64,000 bases of DNA from Cinclus cinclus (Eukaryota > Chordata > Aves > Passeriformes > Cinclidae), in NCBI RefSeq assembly GCF_963662255.1, contig NC_085050.1:20087662-20151661 (forward strand), given 5' to 3'. Under the pieces are notes generated by a model. It was not told the origin of the DNA. It saw only the letters and a program-made list of their open reading frames with translations, and did no database searches. How positions within the stretch are numbered: the first letter of the stretch is position 1; every line of letters starts with the position of its first letter. Below, in pieces: positions 51,471-62,149 of this stretch. The position numbers were made by a program, and so were the translations under genes.

Positions 51471-52629
51471 ACTGACAGGAAAGGAGACGAGGAAGAGGTA
51501 AAAAACCATAAGAGACGTCCCAGAAGGCAGTGCTCTTTGCTTACCTAGGCTTTAGCTAATGAGAGACAAGGTATTGCCAAAGCAGCATTGGCAACTACTT
51601 GAGACATTAATCCTTATGATGAAAACAGAACCTGTTTTATAGCAACAAATACAGAAAGCTGTGAAAATAATTGGCTTATTTAGTTTTACTCTTTTTTTTT
51701 TTCCTGACCTCAGTTGTTATGAATGGCCAAAATGGAAAATTAAATGCAATATAAACTTTGTATATGCTACTCGTAAAAAATTGGATTCATAAAATCACTG
51801 ATTAGACATTAAAAGGGGTTTTAAAAGTTGCAGAAAAACCTGAGTTTATGCAATGGAGAAGAATGTCAGATCAGTTAAATTATTACAGGCGGGGTAGTTT
51901 TGCAGTGTTCCTCTGTTTGTATCCTCTTACACAGTCTAACAGTGGGGCAGCACTGGTGAGACAGAGACAGTCAAAGTCCACTGATCAACTTGAATGAATT
52001 TTCTACTATTAGAATGTAATGTTGCAAACAAAAAAATAAGCTTCCATTTTGAGAAAGAGGTGATTGAATGCTAAAAGATTTATTATCAAAGGAGAAAAGA
52101 AAAACTATGGGATAGACTAATCTGTAAATAATTTAAGAGACAAACTAAAGTAAAACTCAGCAGGTCTGAGAAACATGCATGCCCTGCTGTTAACACAAGA
52201 GTGACTGATTTTTCTCTAAAGACAGTTTGAGAGCAATTCAGTTCATCTTACTGGATAAAGTGGAAAATTAACTTGGGGAAAATGTTGGAACAGGCAATCT
52301 TTATTTTCTCCTTTATTTGAGAAAAGAGAAAATAGCACCTTAAATAAATATAGAACCTAAGAAGGAATTATCACCATATCTGATAAAATTTTCCTGTGCA
52401 ATGACATGATTTTTTGCTTTGCTTCGTTTGCTTTGTTGCCTAAATGGCTGGGAGTTTTGATAAATATCAGGACAAATAATTAGTATTATTTCTTATGAAA
52501 ACTCACATTAAATTCAACAGGAAGAAAAGGTCTTCAGTATTATTTAAATTTACAACCAATATATACCAGGATTGTATATGTGACTTTGTTTACAGGACAT
52601 TGGCATAAAACTTGTCCTTTCTCTGTTTT
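51471..52629. other. Non-coding stretch, nothing recognised
   Basis: AT-rich sequence with no open frame, repeat or RNA gene that I can support. Confidence 0.6.
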
Positions 52630-52780
52630 TGTTGTGCTTTAACCCCAGTGGGTTACTGAGCCCCACACAGCCACTCACTCATCTCCCCAGTGGGATGAGG
52701 GGAGGTTCGGATGAGGAAACGTGAGAAAACTCCTGGGTTGAAATAAATACAGTTCAACAGGTAAAGCAAAGCCTAGCACA
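52630..52780 (-). mobile_element. ERVL-type LTR, U5/R part, minus orientation
   Basis: The plus strand begins TGTTGTGCTTTAACCCCAG and continues 'CACACAGCCACTCACTCATC' (near 52665), CCCCAGTGGGATGAGGGG (near 52684), and AACTCCTGGGTTGAAATAAATA (near 52729). That is the complement of the avian LTR 3' part. It stops near 52780 without the ATTATT tract and U3 expected next. What follows is LTR sequence in the opposite orientation. Confidence 0.85.
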
Positions 52781-52792
52781 TCTTTGTGCTAT

Positions 52793-52900
52793 TGTGGTGT
52801 TTTTATCTGGGGTAGAGATAATTTTTTTTTTTTCGTGCATTCATAACTGATATGGGGCTGTTTAGGATTTCTGTGGGAAACTGTTGGTGGTGAAGAGAAT
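52793..52900 (+). mobile_element. ERVL-type LTR, U3 start, plus orientation
   Basis: TGTGGTGTTTTTATCTGGGG and then AGAGATAATTTT, CTGATATGGGGCTGTTTAGG and ATTTCTGTGGGAAACTGTTG follow the U3 start of the avian LTR in the plus orientation. It ends near 52900 with no downstream U3, TATA or U5. It lies between two minus-oriented pieces of the same LTR type. Confidence 0.7.
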
Positions 52901-52906
52901 TTCTGG

Positions 52907-52975
52907 CACAAATCCAAAACACAGCCACATTCTAGCTACTGTGAGGGAAATTAGTTTTACCCTAGTCTAAAGCAG
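52907..52975 (-). mobile_element. ERVL-type LTR, U3 start, minus orientation
   Basis: GGCACAAATCCAAAACACAG, then TTCTAGCTACTGTGAGGG and GAAATTAGTTTTACCCTAG, is the complement of an LTR U3 start and ends near 52975. It is the expected far end of the LTR that begins at 52630. It is also an imperfect inverted copy of 52802-52880. Confidence 0.7.
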
Positions 52976-55900
52976 TATAGTTTTCCATGGAGTTTTTTGA
53001 AAATTTTTGGTGCTCATGGTTTTTTTCTGCTGATGTTATTTATTTATTAATAACAAGTGTCTATTTTTCTGGCTTTCTAAAATAAGTATTTGGAAGTTTA
53101 CATTTTTTTAAATTTATATTTACTTATATATATGTACTATAACACTAAAGATTTGGAAATGCTTTTATATAAACTAATTTATTCATAGGTAATCAAAGTG
53201 CTAGACAAATTCTCAAAAAAAATGAAAAATCAAAATTAATCAAAATTAATTTTGAATTCAAGGTTATATTTGTAATTGATATGAGCAGCAGGAAGAAGGT
53301 ATGGAAATCTGAAGTCACTCAGTTTCAATGGAACTAACTTTGGCTTTGGGTCAGCAGAATAGAGAGCATGAAGTTATAATTGAGGACAAAATTCTTCTTT
53401 TTCCGTTTTCTGTTAATTAAATGACATATAGAAAATAAATGGGTCACAGACCTAAAAGACATAATTCTTAACACAATAATTTGTTTACCTATGATCCTAG
53501 TGTCATAGTGTCATAATTTATTTGATTAATTTTACTAACAATTATGGTCTTGAAATGAACAGATCATTGTTTTAGGTCACCAACTAATTACGCATACAGC
53601 AATATATGAAAGATTAGGGGAAAAAAAAACCAAATAGACCAAAAGCCCAATCTTCCCCCCATGTTTCAGTGTTGGCTATCAGAAATAAAAGTAATGTATT
53701 AGCTGCACTGGAGAAAACGTTAAGTCAATTATACTCTTGCAAGATTTATAAGAACTAAAGTGAATTTAAACTTGAATTGTCGAAGGAAATTTTACATGCA
53801 TTAACCACTCAACTACATCCATCCCATATATTTAATTATGTACTAGATTTTGAACCACCATCTCCAGAGCAGTGTAAAATAAGAGTTTTCCTATGCTACT
53901 GTTCATAGGCATTGCTTTGAATTACACATGCAAAACACTCAGCTGATGTCACCAAAAAAAGAAACTAATGTTAATATACTTTCATTCCACTCCTGGAGAT
54001 ATGTGTTCCAGTAAATAGACTTTGCCTCATTCCCTTGAATGTTCAACCAGTCAAGTGTTTAATGCTAAAAGATTGCTTATGCATATCCCAGCATATTTGG
54101 TATTGTTTTACTTACAAGGATGTGCAGAAAAACATAATTTGAAAAAGAAGGTTGGAATGATAGCATGATCTGTAATGATGAAAATAATTTTAATCTGTAA
54201 TTAATAATCCAAAATTTAAGGCAGGATAATTAATTTCATAATTATCAGCTATGAAACCTTATTGTTCCAAAAATATCATCCATTAGTGATGAAAAACAGC
54301 TTAAAGCACAGTGGAACTAAAATTTTTTAACAAGAAATTTAGAAATTTAAAGACTTGCTGTGTTTATCTTTATTGGTTTAAATTTGTGCTTCTTTGTTCA
54401 ACCTTCTCGTATGCTGTTTCAGAGATATATGTTCCTAGAACATTTCAATTCTTAGTAAAGAGAACTGAAGTGCAGTCTAAAGCAGATTTTTCAAATTCAG
54501 TCTCTAATACCTTCTCTTTTGCTTGCATTTGTGAACTCTGCACTAAGACCACAGTGAAACGGTGACTCTGTTAGCAGCATTCTGCTCTGAATAAAATAAC
54601 ATTGATGCAAACATTTCTTGGATTCTGGGGGTTGTTGCAGGGTCACATTTTCAGGATGTGCACTTATGTCTGTTTTAAATGAATACTGTGCATTACTGGA
54701 TGAGAAAGAGTGAGGAGATGGCTGCAACACAAATATGGAATAAGGAGCTTATGTTTTCCTAAAGTTTATATTGGTACAGAACTTGAAGATAAGAAGACTG
54801 AAGAGGAAATAGGAAATTCTTAAAAGATAAGCTTAGCACAAACTGTCAGGTAGTACAATGCAAATCCAATTCACCTAAACCAGAACACTTCATAGAGACA
54901 CACATTTTAATGGAAATAGTGACAATAGAATTCATAGTTCAATTCCTAGACAGAATTCCATGTTACTGGAGGTGAAATTCACCCAGTCTGAAACAATTTC
55001 CATGTCTGAGACAAAATGTAGATTTGAAACTCTACATTTCTACATCCCATGTTAAAAGGATTAAAAAGAAAAAAACAAAACAAAACAAAAACAAGGAAAT
55101 AAAAATTTAGGACAGAAAGGAAACTGCTTGACTTTTAAGACAGACCAGATTGGTTTGTCTGAATTTCTTGGGACAGAGATTAAAAATCACCAGTAGAAAT
55201 ATATTGTACCCTTTCAATGTATGTTTCTGGGAGATTTAGCTAAGGAAATTGCTTTCATGGATTTATTTGTTATGTATGATCACAGTTGCCTATACATGAT
55301 GAAATTAAGAGAAGAATGATTCGGGGTTTTTCTACAGTGGACAAATGGTGTAGCAATAAAACTCCTGTGTCCAGTCCATCTCACTGATTACATTTTCTAT
55401 TCCATTTTTCTCTTTTTCTTTAGATAGCATTATTTGTGTATAAAAATGTATTACTCTGGATTCTATCTCCCAAAGCATTTTAAATAGCTACTTACTATGA
55501 TTTAATTTGAGAGACTCCTGTGCCTAATAAGCTTTCCATTTAAAATCTGAGCTTTGAGCTTTATAAAAGCTACGTGGTCTACATGTAAACACTGTGTAAA
55601 CAGCATCTGAATAAAAGGCAGGGGCACACACTGGGAGCTGCCAGAACTGTGTCTGTTGTGGCTGCCCTGGTCGCTGCCGCTTGAGCAGCTGAAGAACAAA
55701 AGTACTGATTGTTTGGTGCCAACTCAAGCGAAAAATACGCCAACGAGGAGAAAAGTTAGAAACAAACACAGAAATAGGTTATTGGGAGTGTGTATATTTG
55801 TTGGTAGATGGACAAGAGTGAGCCATTTAAAATATGGTTGTGAAGCATGTTTGCTTGTCATTTTATTTAGTACAGGAATAGAGAACCCTGCTGTCGAATT

Positions 55901-58900
55901 TTGTATCAGTCAGATGATACTACCCCACATGATTTTAGAGAATCTGATTGCAATGTTGTTTAACAAAGGCTGTTTTATGCTTATACAATCTAATGCTAAA
56001 CATGATGGCAAAAATGCAGATTATTTCATGTGCAGCAGAAATGTGCTGGTGGCAGAGTAGTTGTTTTGTCTAGAAAGAGATAAAAATGGATGTGAGACTA
56101 CAATGCTCAGTACACTGTCTGGAGAACATTTATTTATTTAAATGAGAAAAATAGTTCTTAATTGCTAATTATGAATTGAAAGCCTTTAATGTCTTTTTCT
56201 TCGCTGTCCGATTCTGTTTTTTGCTGGAAAACTACATTTTGTATTTATTTGCTGTAAGCAGCAGATTATGTTTTACTCAGTGAAATTGTAAGCAATACAA
56301 CACATGTTAATGTTCACAGGTAAAAAATAGTGTTTTATTTAAATGGAAATTTTCATTTAAAAGAAAACAAAGTTAGATTTCTGGGTTTTTTAATGAGGTA
56401 AATATGCAACAACTTTTAGACATGTTATGGTGTCCAGATACCATGCCTGTCATAAATGAACCTCTATAGTAAATCCAATATACTATGAGTATAGAAACAG
56501 CGCAATAGGGCTTTCAGACTAACCAGTGAGGAAATTACTACTACCTTTCCTTTTATTATTTGCTTTTATATATTTTTTTTTCACTTGGTAGAAGAGAAAC
56601 AATGATAGAGATTTAAGAGTTATTAAAGTCTACTGTCTATGCTGCGAGCTGGTAGCATGGTGTAGCTCAGATACAACAAAGGAGTAAGAACAAGAGAAAG
56701 AAAATAATTTGTGCAAATAAAAGTCAAAAAAATATTTCAACAAGGTTTGTATGGTAAAATGGAACACTGAGATGTTGATTTTTCCCAAATGGGAGGAAAG
56801 GTTTGGTTTTAAGGGAAAAAATGTGCTCTAAAGATCTTGAGTTCTTTTGGAAATAAAACAGCAGCCAACAATGTACTCTTTGTCTGTTTACAAATACTTT
56901 TTAAAACTTAAAAAACTGCACCAAGGTCTCAAAACTACTTTCCAGGTTAGATCTTTCTATTAAGCTAGGGAAATGCAACTGATTCTTTTTCAGGAATGAT
57001 AATTTTTTAGAAGAACAGAGTTTCTTCTTTAAGTAAGAAAGTAAAGAGAAAAGAGAAAAGTACTGCAATAGGTATATTTCTATGATGACAGGTTTTTCCA
57101 GTTTTGTAGGTTTCTGGTACACACAGACAAACCAAGCTCCTCCAAGGAAGAGAGAGGGTAATTATAATAGTTCACCAATGGGATTTAATAAACTCAATAT
57201 TTCTTGGAGTCTAAACTGTACTATTTTCTAGAAGACATACTTTTTATCTTGTTTCTGGGCATGGGGAAAGCTTCAATTCATGCATTCAATGAACTATCTG
57301 GAAGATCATAGTGGCACCTTCTGGACAGAGAAACTGACTATAAGTATTTTTGCAAATATTTGCTTTATTGGCTTTATTTGTATCAAATAAATACTGACAT
57401 TACAGTGCCTGCAAGTAACTGAATTAGTGATGTTTATGGAGGTTAAAATGTACATCCTGACTTATAGCACTAAATTTTCTAAATTAGATTTGAAGAGTTA
57501 AAGGGTTAGAGGATTGAAGGGTTAAGGAAACTACTGATGTAATTTGTCTAGCAGCTTGATGGGAAACATTAAATGAATATCAGTTTAGTCAGACATTTTA
57601 ATGCTCTTGCAATTCATGCTCAATCACACTGGTGAGCGAGATGTTGACTATTGTTGGAATCTAGTGATGAGCTGAAGAAAGTAGATGGTGACTGGAACAG
57701 GGGAACATGAAATTGCTTTTCATGAGCCATCATGATGGATGAAGATCCCTCAGAGCCTTTCAAAACGTCTAGCAAGCAACAGGGTATTGGTTCACAAAAG
57801 AAAAAGTTGGCCAATCAAATGTTTTGCATTCACTGTGTTACTTTTAGATCATGTTAACAAATGAATGACAGCCCTTATTTTCTCATAGCTTTCACATTGT
57901 GGAAAAATATGCAAGAATTTCATTTGTGCAATTATCAAAATAACAGACTTGAAATTCAGCTAGAAACAAAGTGTCAAGTCTTCCTGCTCAAGCTGACAGG
58001 TCTCTAATCAGATGTCATCTCATATTTACTTTAAAAGGCTTTATTGCAGAATATTGAATATTTTGCAGAGATGATAGCTATGGACTTCATGCTATTAATC
58101 TCTTGGGACCAAGGTGATAATAAGATAAGTTTCAGCCTTGAGGGGCAAAGATTTTGTTAATAAATACAGCTGAATTTTAACAACCTCTTTTCTTTTTTTT
58201 AATGTTATTGAAGACATCATACCAGTTAATTAATTGAAATAAGTACTTGATATTGAGCCCTAGAGAAAATGTTGGTAATTATTGCAGCTCAAAATTTAGT
58301 ATTTGCTTTAGAGTTTAATTAACAGCACTATGATTTGTGTCATAGAGCAGCTCTAGACCTTGCCATTTTCAAATTAAAAACCTTAGCACTGTTTTGATAG
58401 TTTTGGTGCCAGACAAAGCCTTTTTTGACTGGTTTGTTAAAGCAAATGGGAGAGTTCAAGATCATCTATTTTTGGCTCTGGCAGTGGGGTATAGGCAGAT
58501 GTGCCTAAGAAACAATTTCATGAAGCTAATTTCTTGCGTATACCTTACTATGTATTTTGAATGACAAAGTTACCCATGAATCTAAGCTAAGATTTGCAGT
58601 TATAAAACCATTTAATCTGGAAATCTGTGCTCTGGTGACATCCAGATATCAAGCCAAAATGAGCAGTTAAGATATAAATGCTCCCTTAACACATGAACCC
58701 AGCACGTGTGCTAAAATCAGAATAGAAGACACAGACATTTTCAGCTAAGCAGGCTTTTGAAAGCTGCAGCTACTGTATTTCGTTTAAGGGGATTCACATC
58801 TAGAACGTTTCTTGGAGGGAGCCATCATCATTCTGTAGCTATGTGCTGCATAGATTCTACTAGGAGCTATTGCAAGAGAGGGAAGTAAAGTGACTTTCCT

Positions 58901-59394
58901 TCTGTGGCCTTTTAAAAATTCAGTCAGGGACAGAAATATGCTTTTTGAAATCTGACCACAGGTCCCTACCTCCTCTTCTAGCTGAGTGCTTATCATCCAA
59001 CAAGAGACACAGAGCATGTTCCTGATCTCCCATATTCAATAAGAGAATGCTCTCATGACATCACCTGGGAGGAAGCGAAGTTGTTTATGAACACTCAGTT
59101 TTGACCACAGGCATAATGACTTGAAATGTTAGCTGTATAAATAAGAAATAAAGGAAAAAATGCAATCCAGGTTTCTATTTGAGAATACAAGTTCTGTACC
59201 TAGCTTAAGCTAAGACACCACATTTTCTCAGTGCAACTTTATTCTAAGTAACTCTTGCTGACCATTGTAAATCAGAATATTTTCTATGCAGCATTACAAT
59301 TTGTTTTGAATCTGGGACAATAATATAAAAATCTTGCAGATGATCTGTACTGCAGATCATGGCAGAGGGTATAATGCAGAAATTTGATAATGTA
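52976..59394. other. Non-coding stretch, no certain gene
   Basis: It holds a 16 bp perfect palindrome (53240-53255, TCAAAATTAATTTTGA), an AAAAC run near 55065-55094 and degenerate AGGGTTA-like units near 57495-57530. A 134-codon open frame (55656-56060 plus) is discussed in the findings. I recognise no family or RNA gene. Confidence 0.55.
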
Positions 59395-59400
59395 AACTGT
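59395..59400. repeat. 6 bp target-site duplication, left copy
   Basis: AACTGT directly before the LTR at 59401; the identical right copy is at 59891-59896. Six bases is the usual duplication length of ERVK-type (class II) elements. Confidence 0.85.
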
Positions 59401-59890
59401 TGTAGAGGAGACGAATCCCTCTGCAGACAGCCCTGTGACAGCCCCCTGGAACCTCCTTTGAGATAAGAAAAACTACTTGCTTAGAATGACTCATGTTAGA
59501 AAAATGTCAGCTCTTCTTCTTATCTTTTTAGGATATTATTGGTTAGGTTTGGTTCTTTGTAATTGTTTGTCCCAAACAAAGAAAGATAATGTAGTTGGCC
59601 AAAATGTGTTAACCCTGTTTTCCATTGGTTTACTTGTGATCCCCCCAAACCCTTTAAAATTACATGTGTGATCCCCCATCTTTGGATCTGTAGCCTGACC
59701 CCTTCACGGATGATAATAAAGCCTGTGGAAAAAGTCTGAGCTGCTCTCCTGGTCTTTTTATGCTGGCTGGAAACTGCAGGTTTCTGTGAGAAACCATGAA
59801 GCCAAGTGCCTGAAAGGCCAGCGCTCACAAACCTTGGAACTTTCCCCTGCCCAACAACAACAGGGCAGGGGACACAAGGAAAAGTTACAA
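59401..59890 (+). mobile_element. ERVK-like solo LTR with exact 6 bp target duplication
   Basis: The 490 bp element starts TGTAGAGGAGACGAATCC and ends GGAAAAGTTACA, so its ends are the inverted pair TGTA/TACA. It is flanked by AACTGT on both sides. An AATAAA poly-A signal at 59715-59720 (plus) is followed by GT-rich sequence, which sets the orientation. A TTTAAAA near 59651 could serve as a TATA element. It shares no sequence with the ERVL-type LTRs in the window. There is no internal viral sequence. The 102-codon minus frame (59520-59828) is antisense to the LTR and not a gene. The exact duplication and intact ends suggest it is among the younger insertions here. The ERVK label rests mainly on the 6 bp duplication and is an inference. 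Confidence 0.9.
59715..59720 (+). promoter_or_regulatory. LTR poly-A signal AATAAA
   Basis: Canonical AATAAA within the solo LTR, with a T/G-rich segment downstream. It would define the R/U5 boundary region and could terminate plus-strand transcripts that enter the LTR. Confidence 0.6.
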
Positions 59891-59896
59891 ACTGTC
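59891..59896. repeat. 6 bp target-site duplication, right copy
   Basis: AACTGT immediately after the LTR end, identical to 59395-59400. Confidence 0.85.
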
Positions 59897-61490
59897 ATAA
59901 ATGTTTGTTTCCTGAAATACAGTGATGCATTTTCATGGAAATAAAAGGTTCTCTTTAACTTTGTGGGGTGTAGCAGAGCTCAGAAGTCATGTACTTTCAG
60001 AACATGTGAAATAGTTTCTTTTTATAGAATAAAAAGAAATATATAAAAACTATAACTTTTTTATAGAAAAAGAAATAATCTGAAAACATCTGTTTTGTTT
60101 GATGCTCTTTTCTCCCCATCTTAACATTTCCACACAAGTTATTTTCTGCATATGGAAAAACAAGTGTCATTCTTTTTACTTCTACTTGCAACATTATTTA
60201 TTTCTCACTATTTAAAATATGGGAAATTCAAAATATGTCTCAGGCAGATATTAGATAAAGATACTTTTTTGCAAGTTTCATTCGATAGATAAAAAATTCT
60301 TTTAATTTTTAACATAAGATTGTGAAGATAATAATAATGAGAAAATAATTTCAGAAGTTATTTTGAAAACCTGTTTTCCAGAGACTCTTCACCTAGAAAA
60401 AGGTTGTGTACATGCATGTTGCAAGATGTGAGGAGTTCAGATATTTTGCATTTCAGGATGGATCACACAGAATTCTTCTGATATTTGTAGTCTTTAGAAG
60501 GAATTGTTCCAGTTCTTTTAGAATTGCTTCCTGCAGAGAAGAACCTCATAATTAGAAACAGAGTAGGATAGAACTGTCATGCAAGTCCTTTGATGTGTTG
60601 GTTAGCTGATAGATTTTTTGAGATAAGATGAACTATAGCCATTGATAATACTTTTCTTTTTAAGAAAGATTTACAGAACTACCTAGAGTTACCTTGCTTT
60701 TAATTTCATTTCATGAACAATAGAATTTTAAGCATGAAGCAGGTAATTATAGCATTTGGACTAATTCAGGTTTACTGACTGAATACCTATTCAAAACACT
60801 GCAAAAATTTACTTATAATTGCTTATCTTCTATTTGGGTTGAGTTCCTTTCAAATCCAATGATTTCTTCTTTTTTTTTTTCCTTAATTTTTTTCTTTTTT
60901 AATATATTCATATTTTATAAACAGAAATGCCTCTTCCCTCTTCTTCTTAGATTTTTTAGCTGCCTTTTAAAAAAATCTCAATAGATAATATCCCCCAATC
61001 CAAATAATATCTGAAAACATCCTAGAAGACCAGAAGAAAATTCGAAGTAGAATAGCATGTGTAGTATGCAGCTTGTATTTCAGTTTCATAACAGGCAGAG
61101 AAAATTGGTGACAATCAGTCTTAAGTACTTAAAAGTGTTCTCATCCTCTAATATTTACTTTTGTTCTTTTCCATCTGCAATCTCATACTGTACAGTGCTG
61201 TTCTAGTCTGTCTGTTGTGTCCCACCCACATATAGGCATATTAACTTGCCATTGGTGTGTTTTATAGAATGAAACATATTATTTGAAAAAAGTTAATGGT
61301 ATATCATAGCAGACATCTTTCTTACAAAGTAATCTTTTCCTAAAAATTATATCCTGAGCTATGTGCAACACTGTTTTGTGACTAAGAATTAGAATAAGTT
61401 CCTACTAAACTAATCCTTTTGAATATTATTTTAGCACTGACAAATTAATCACTGCAGTTTCCAAGCAAAAGATTTATTAGTAAGACCAGA

Positions 61491-61508
61491 TTTTTTTTTT
61501 TTTTTTTT
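61491..61508. repeat. T18 homopolymer
   Basis: Eighteen consecutive T residues with no recognisable retrocopy beside them. Confidence 0.9.
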
Positions 61509-62125
61509 AATCACACTATGTTTCTTGGCTACTGAGCTTTTACATATTTAACACCTAGGTAAAGCAAAGCTGGTATGGTTCCATAAGTAGCTTCAGTTTC
61601 ATTTTTTTATGCTCTCTCTTTACATATTCTTACTTGCCAATTTAATAGGATTCTTTTATTTATATTTTTGTTTGGTAATCTTCTTGGTTGAGACTTGCTG
61701 GGTAAATAACACAGCAAGAGATGTCAAAACAATAATATTCTCTATAGCCTTATTTTATTAGAACATTATGTAATAAGCTAACAATTTTCCTGTTCTTAAT
61801 AGTGAAAACAAATATGAGCTAGACAGTGTATGAAAATCTGAAATATGTATTTTACCACTTCTCTTTAATATCCTTTCCTCCCATATTATGTAGTCAAGTA
61901 ACCTTCAGTAGATTCCTATGTGGAATAAACTCTACAGTCTCCTTGAAGTCTCATTCTATCACTTATAAATTTAGAGGCAGGGGCACAGATTCCCCTCTGA
62001 GCCATAGAAAATTCTCTCAGTTAAACAAGTTTAGGTACTCTTGAGAATCAAGCAATCTTTCATTTTCCTCAAAGGAGTTCCACTTAAACTAAAACTCTTT
62101 AGTCAAAAAAACACACATGCTGCTG

Positions 62126-62149
62126 CTGCTGAGCAGCTTTGCTCAGCAG
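62126..62149. repeat. GC-rich perfect hairpin, 10 bp stem and 4 nt loop
   Basis: CTGCTGAGCA (62126-62135) pairs exactly with TGCTCAGCAG (62140-62149) around the loop GCTT. A short CTG run lies immediately before it (62118-62129). The stem is stable but short for a microRNA precursor. Confidence 0.85.

Noticed and set aside
59520..59828. 102-codon minus-strand open frame
   Set aside because: It runs antisense through the ERVK-like solo LTR.
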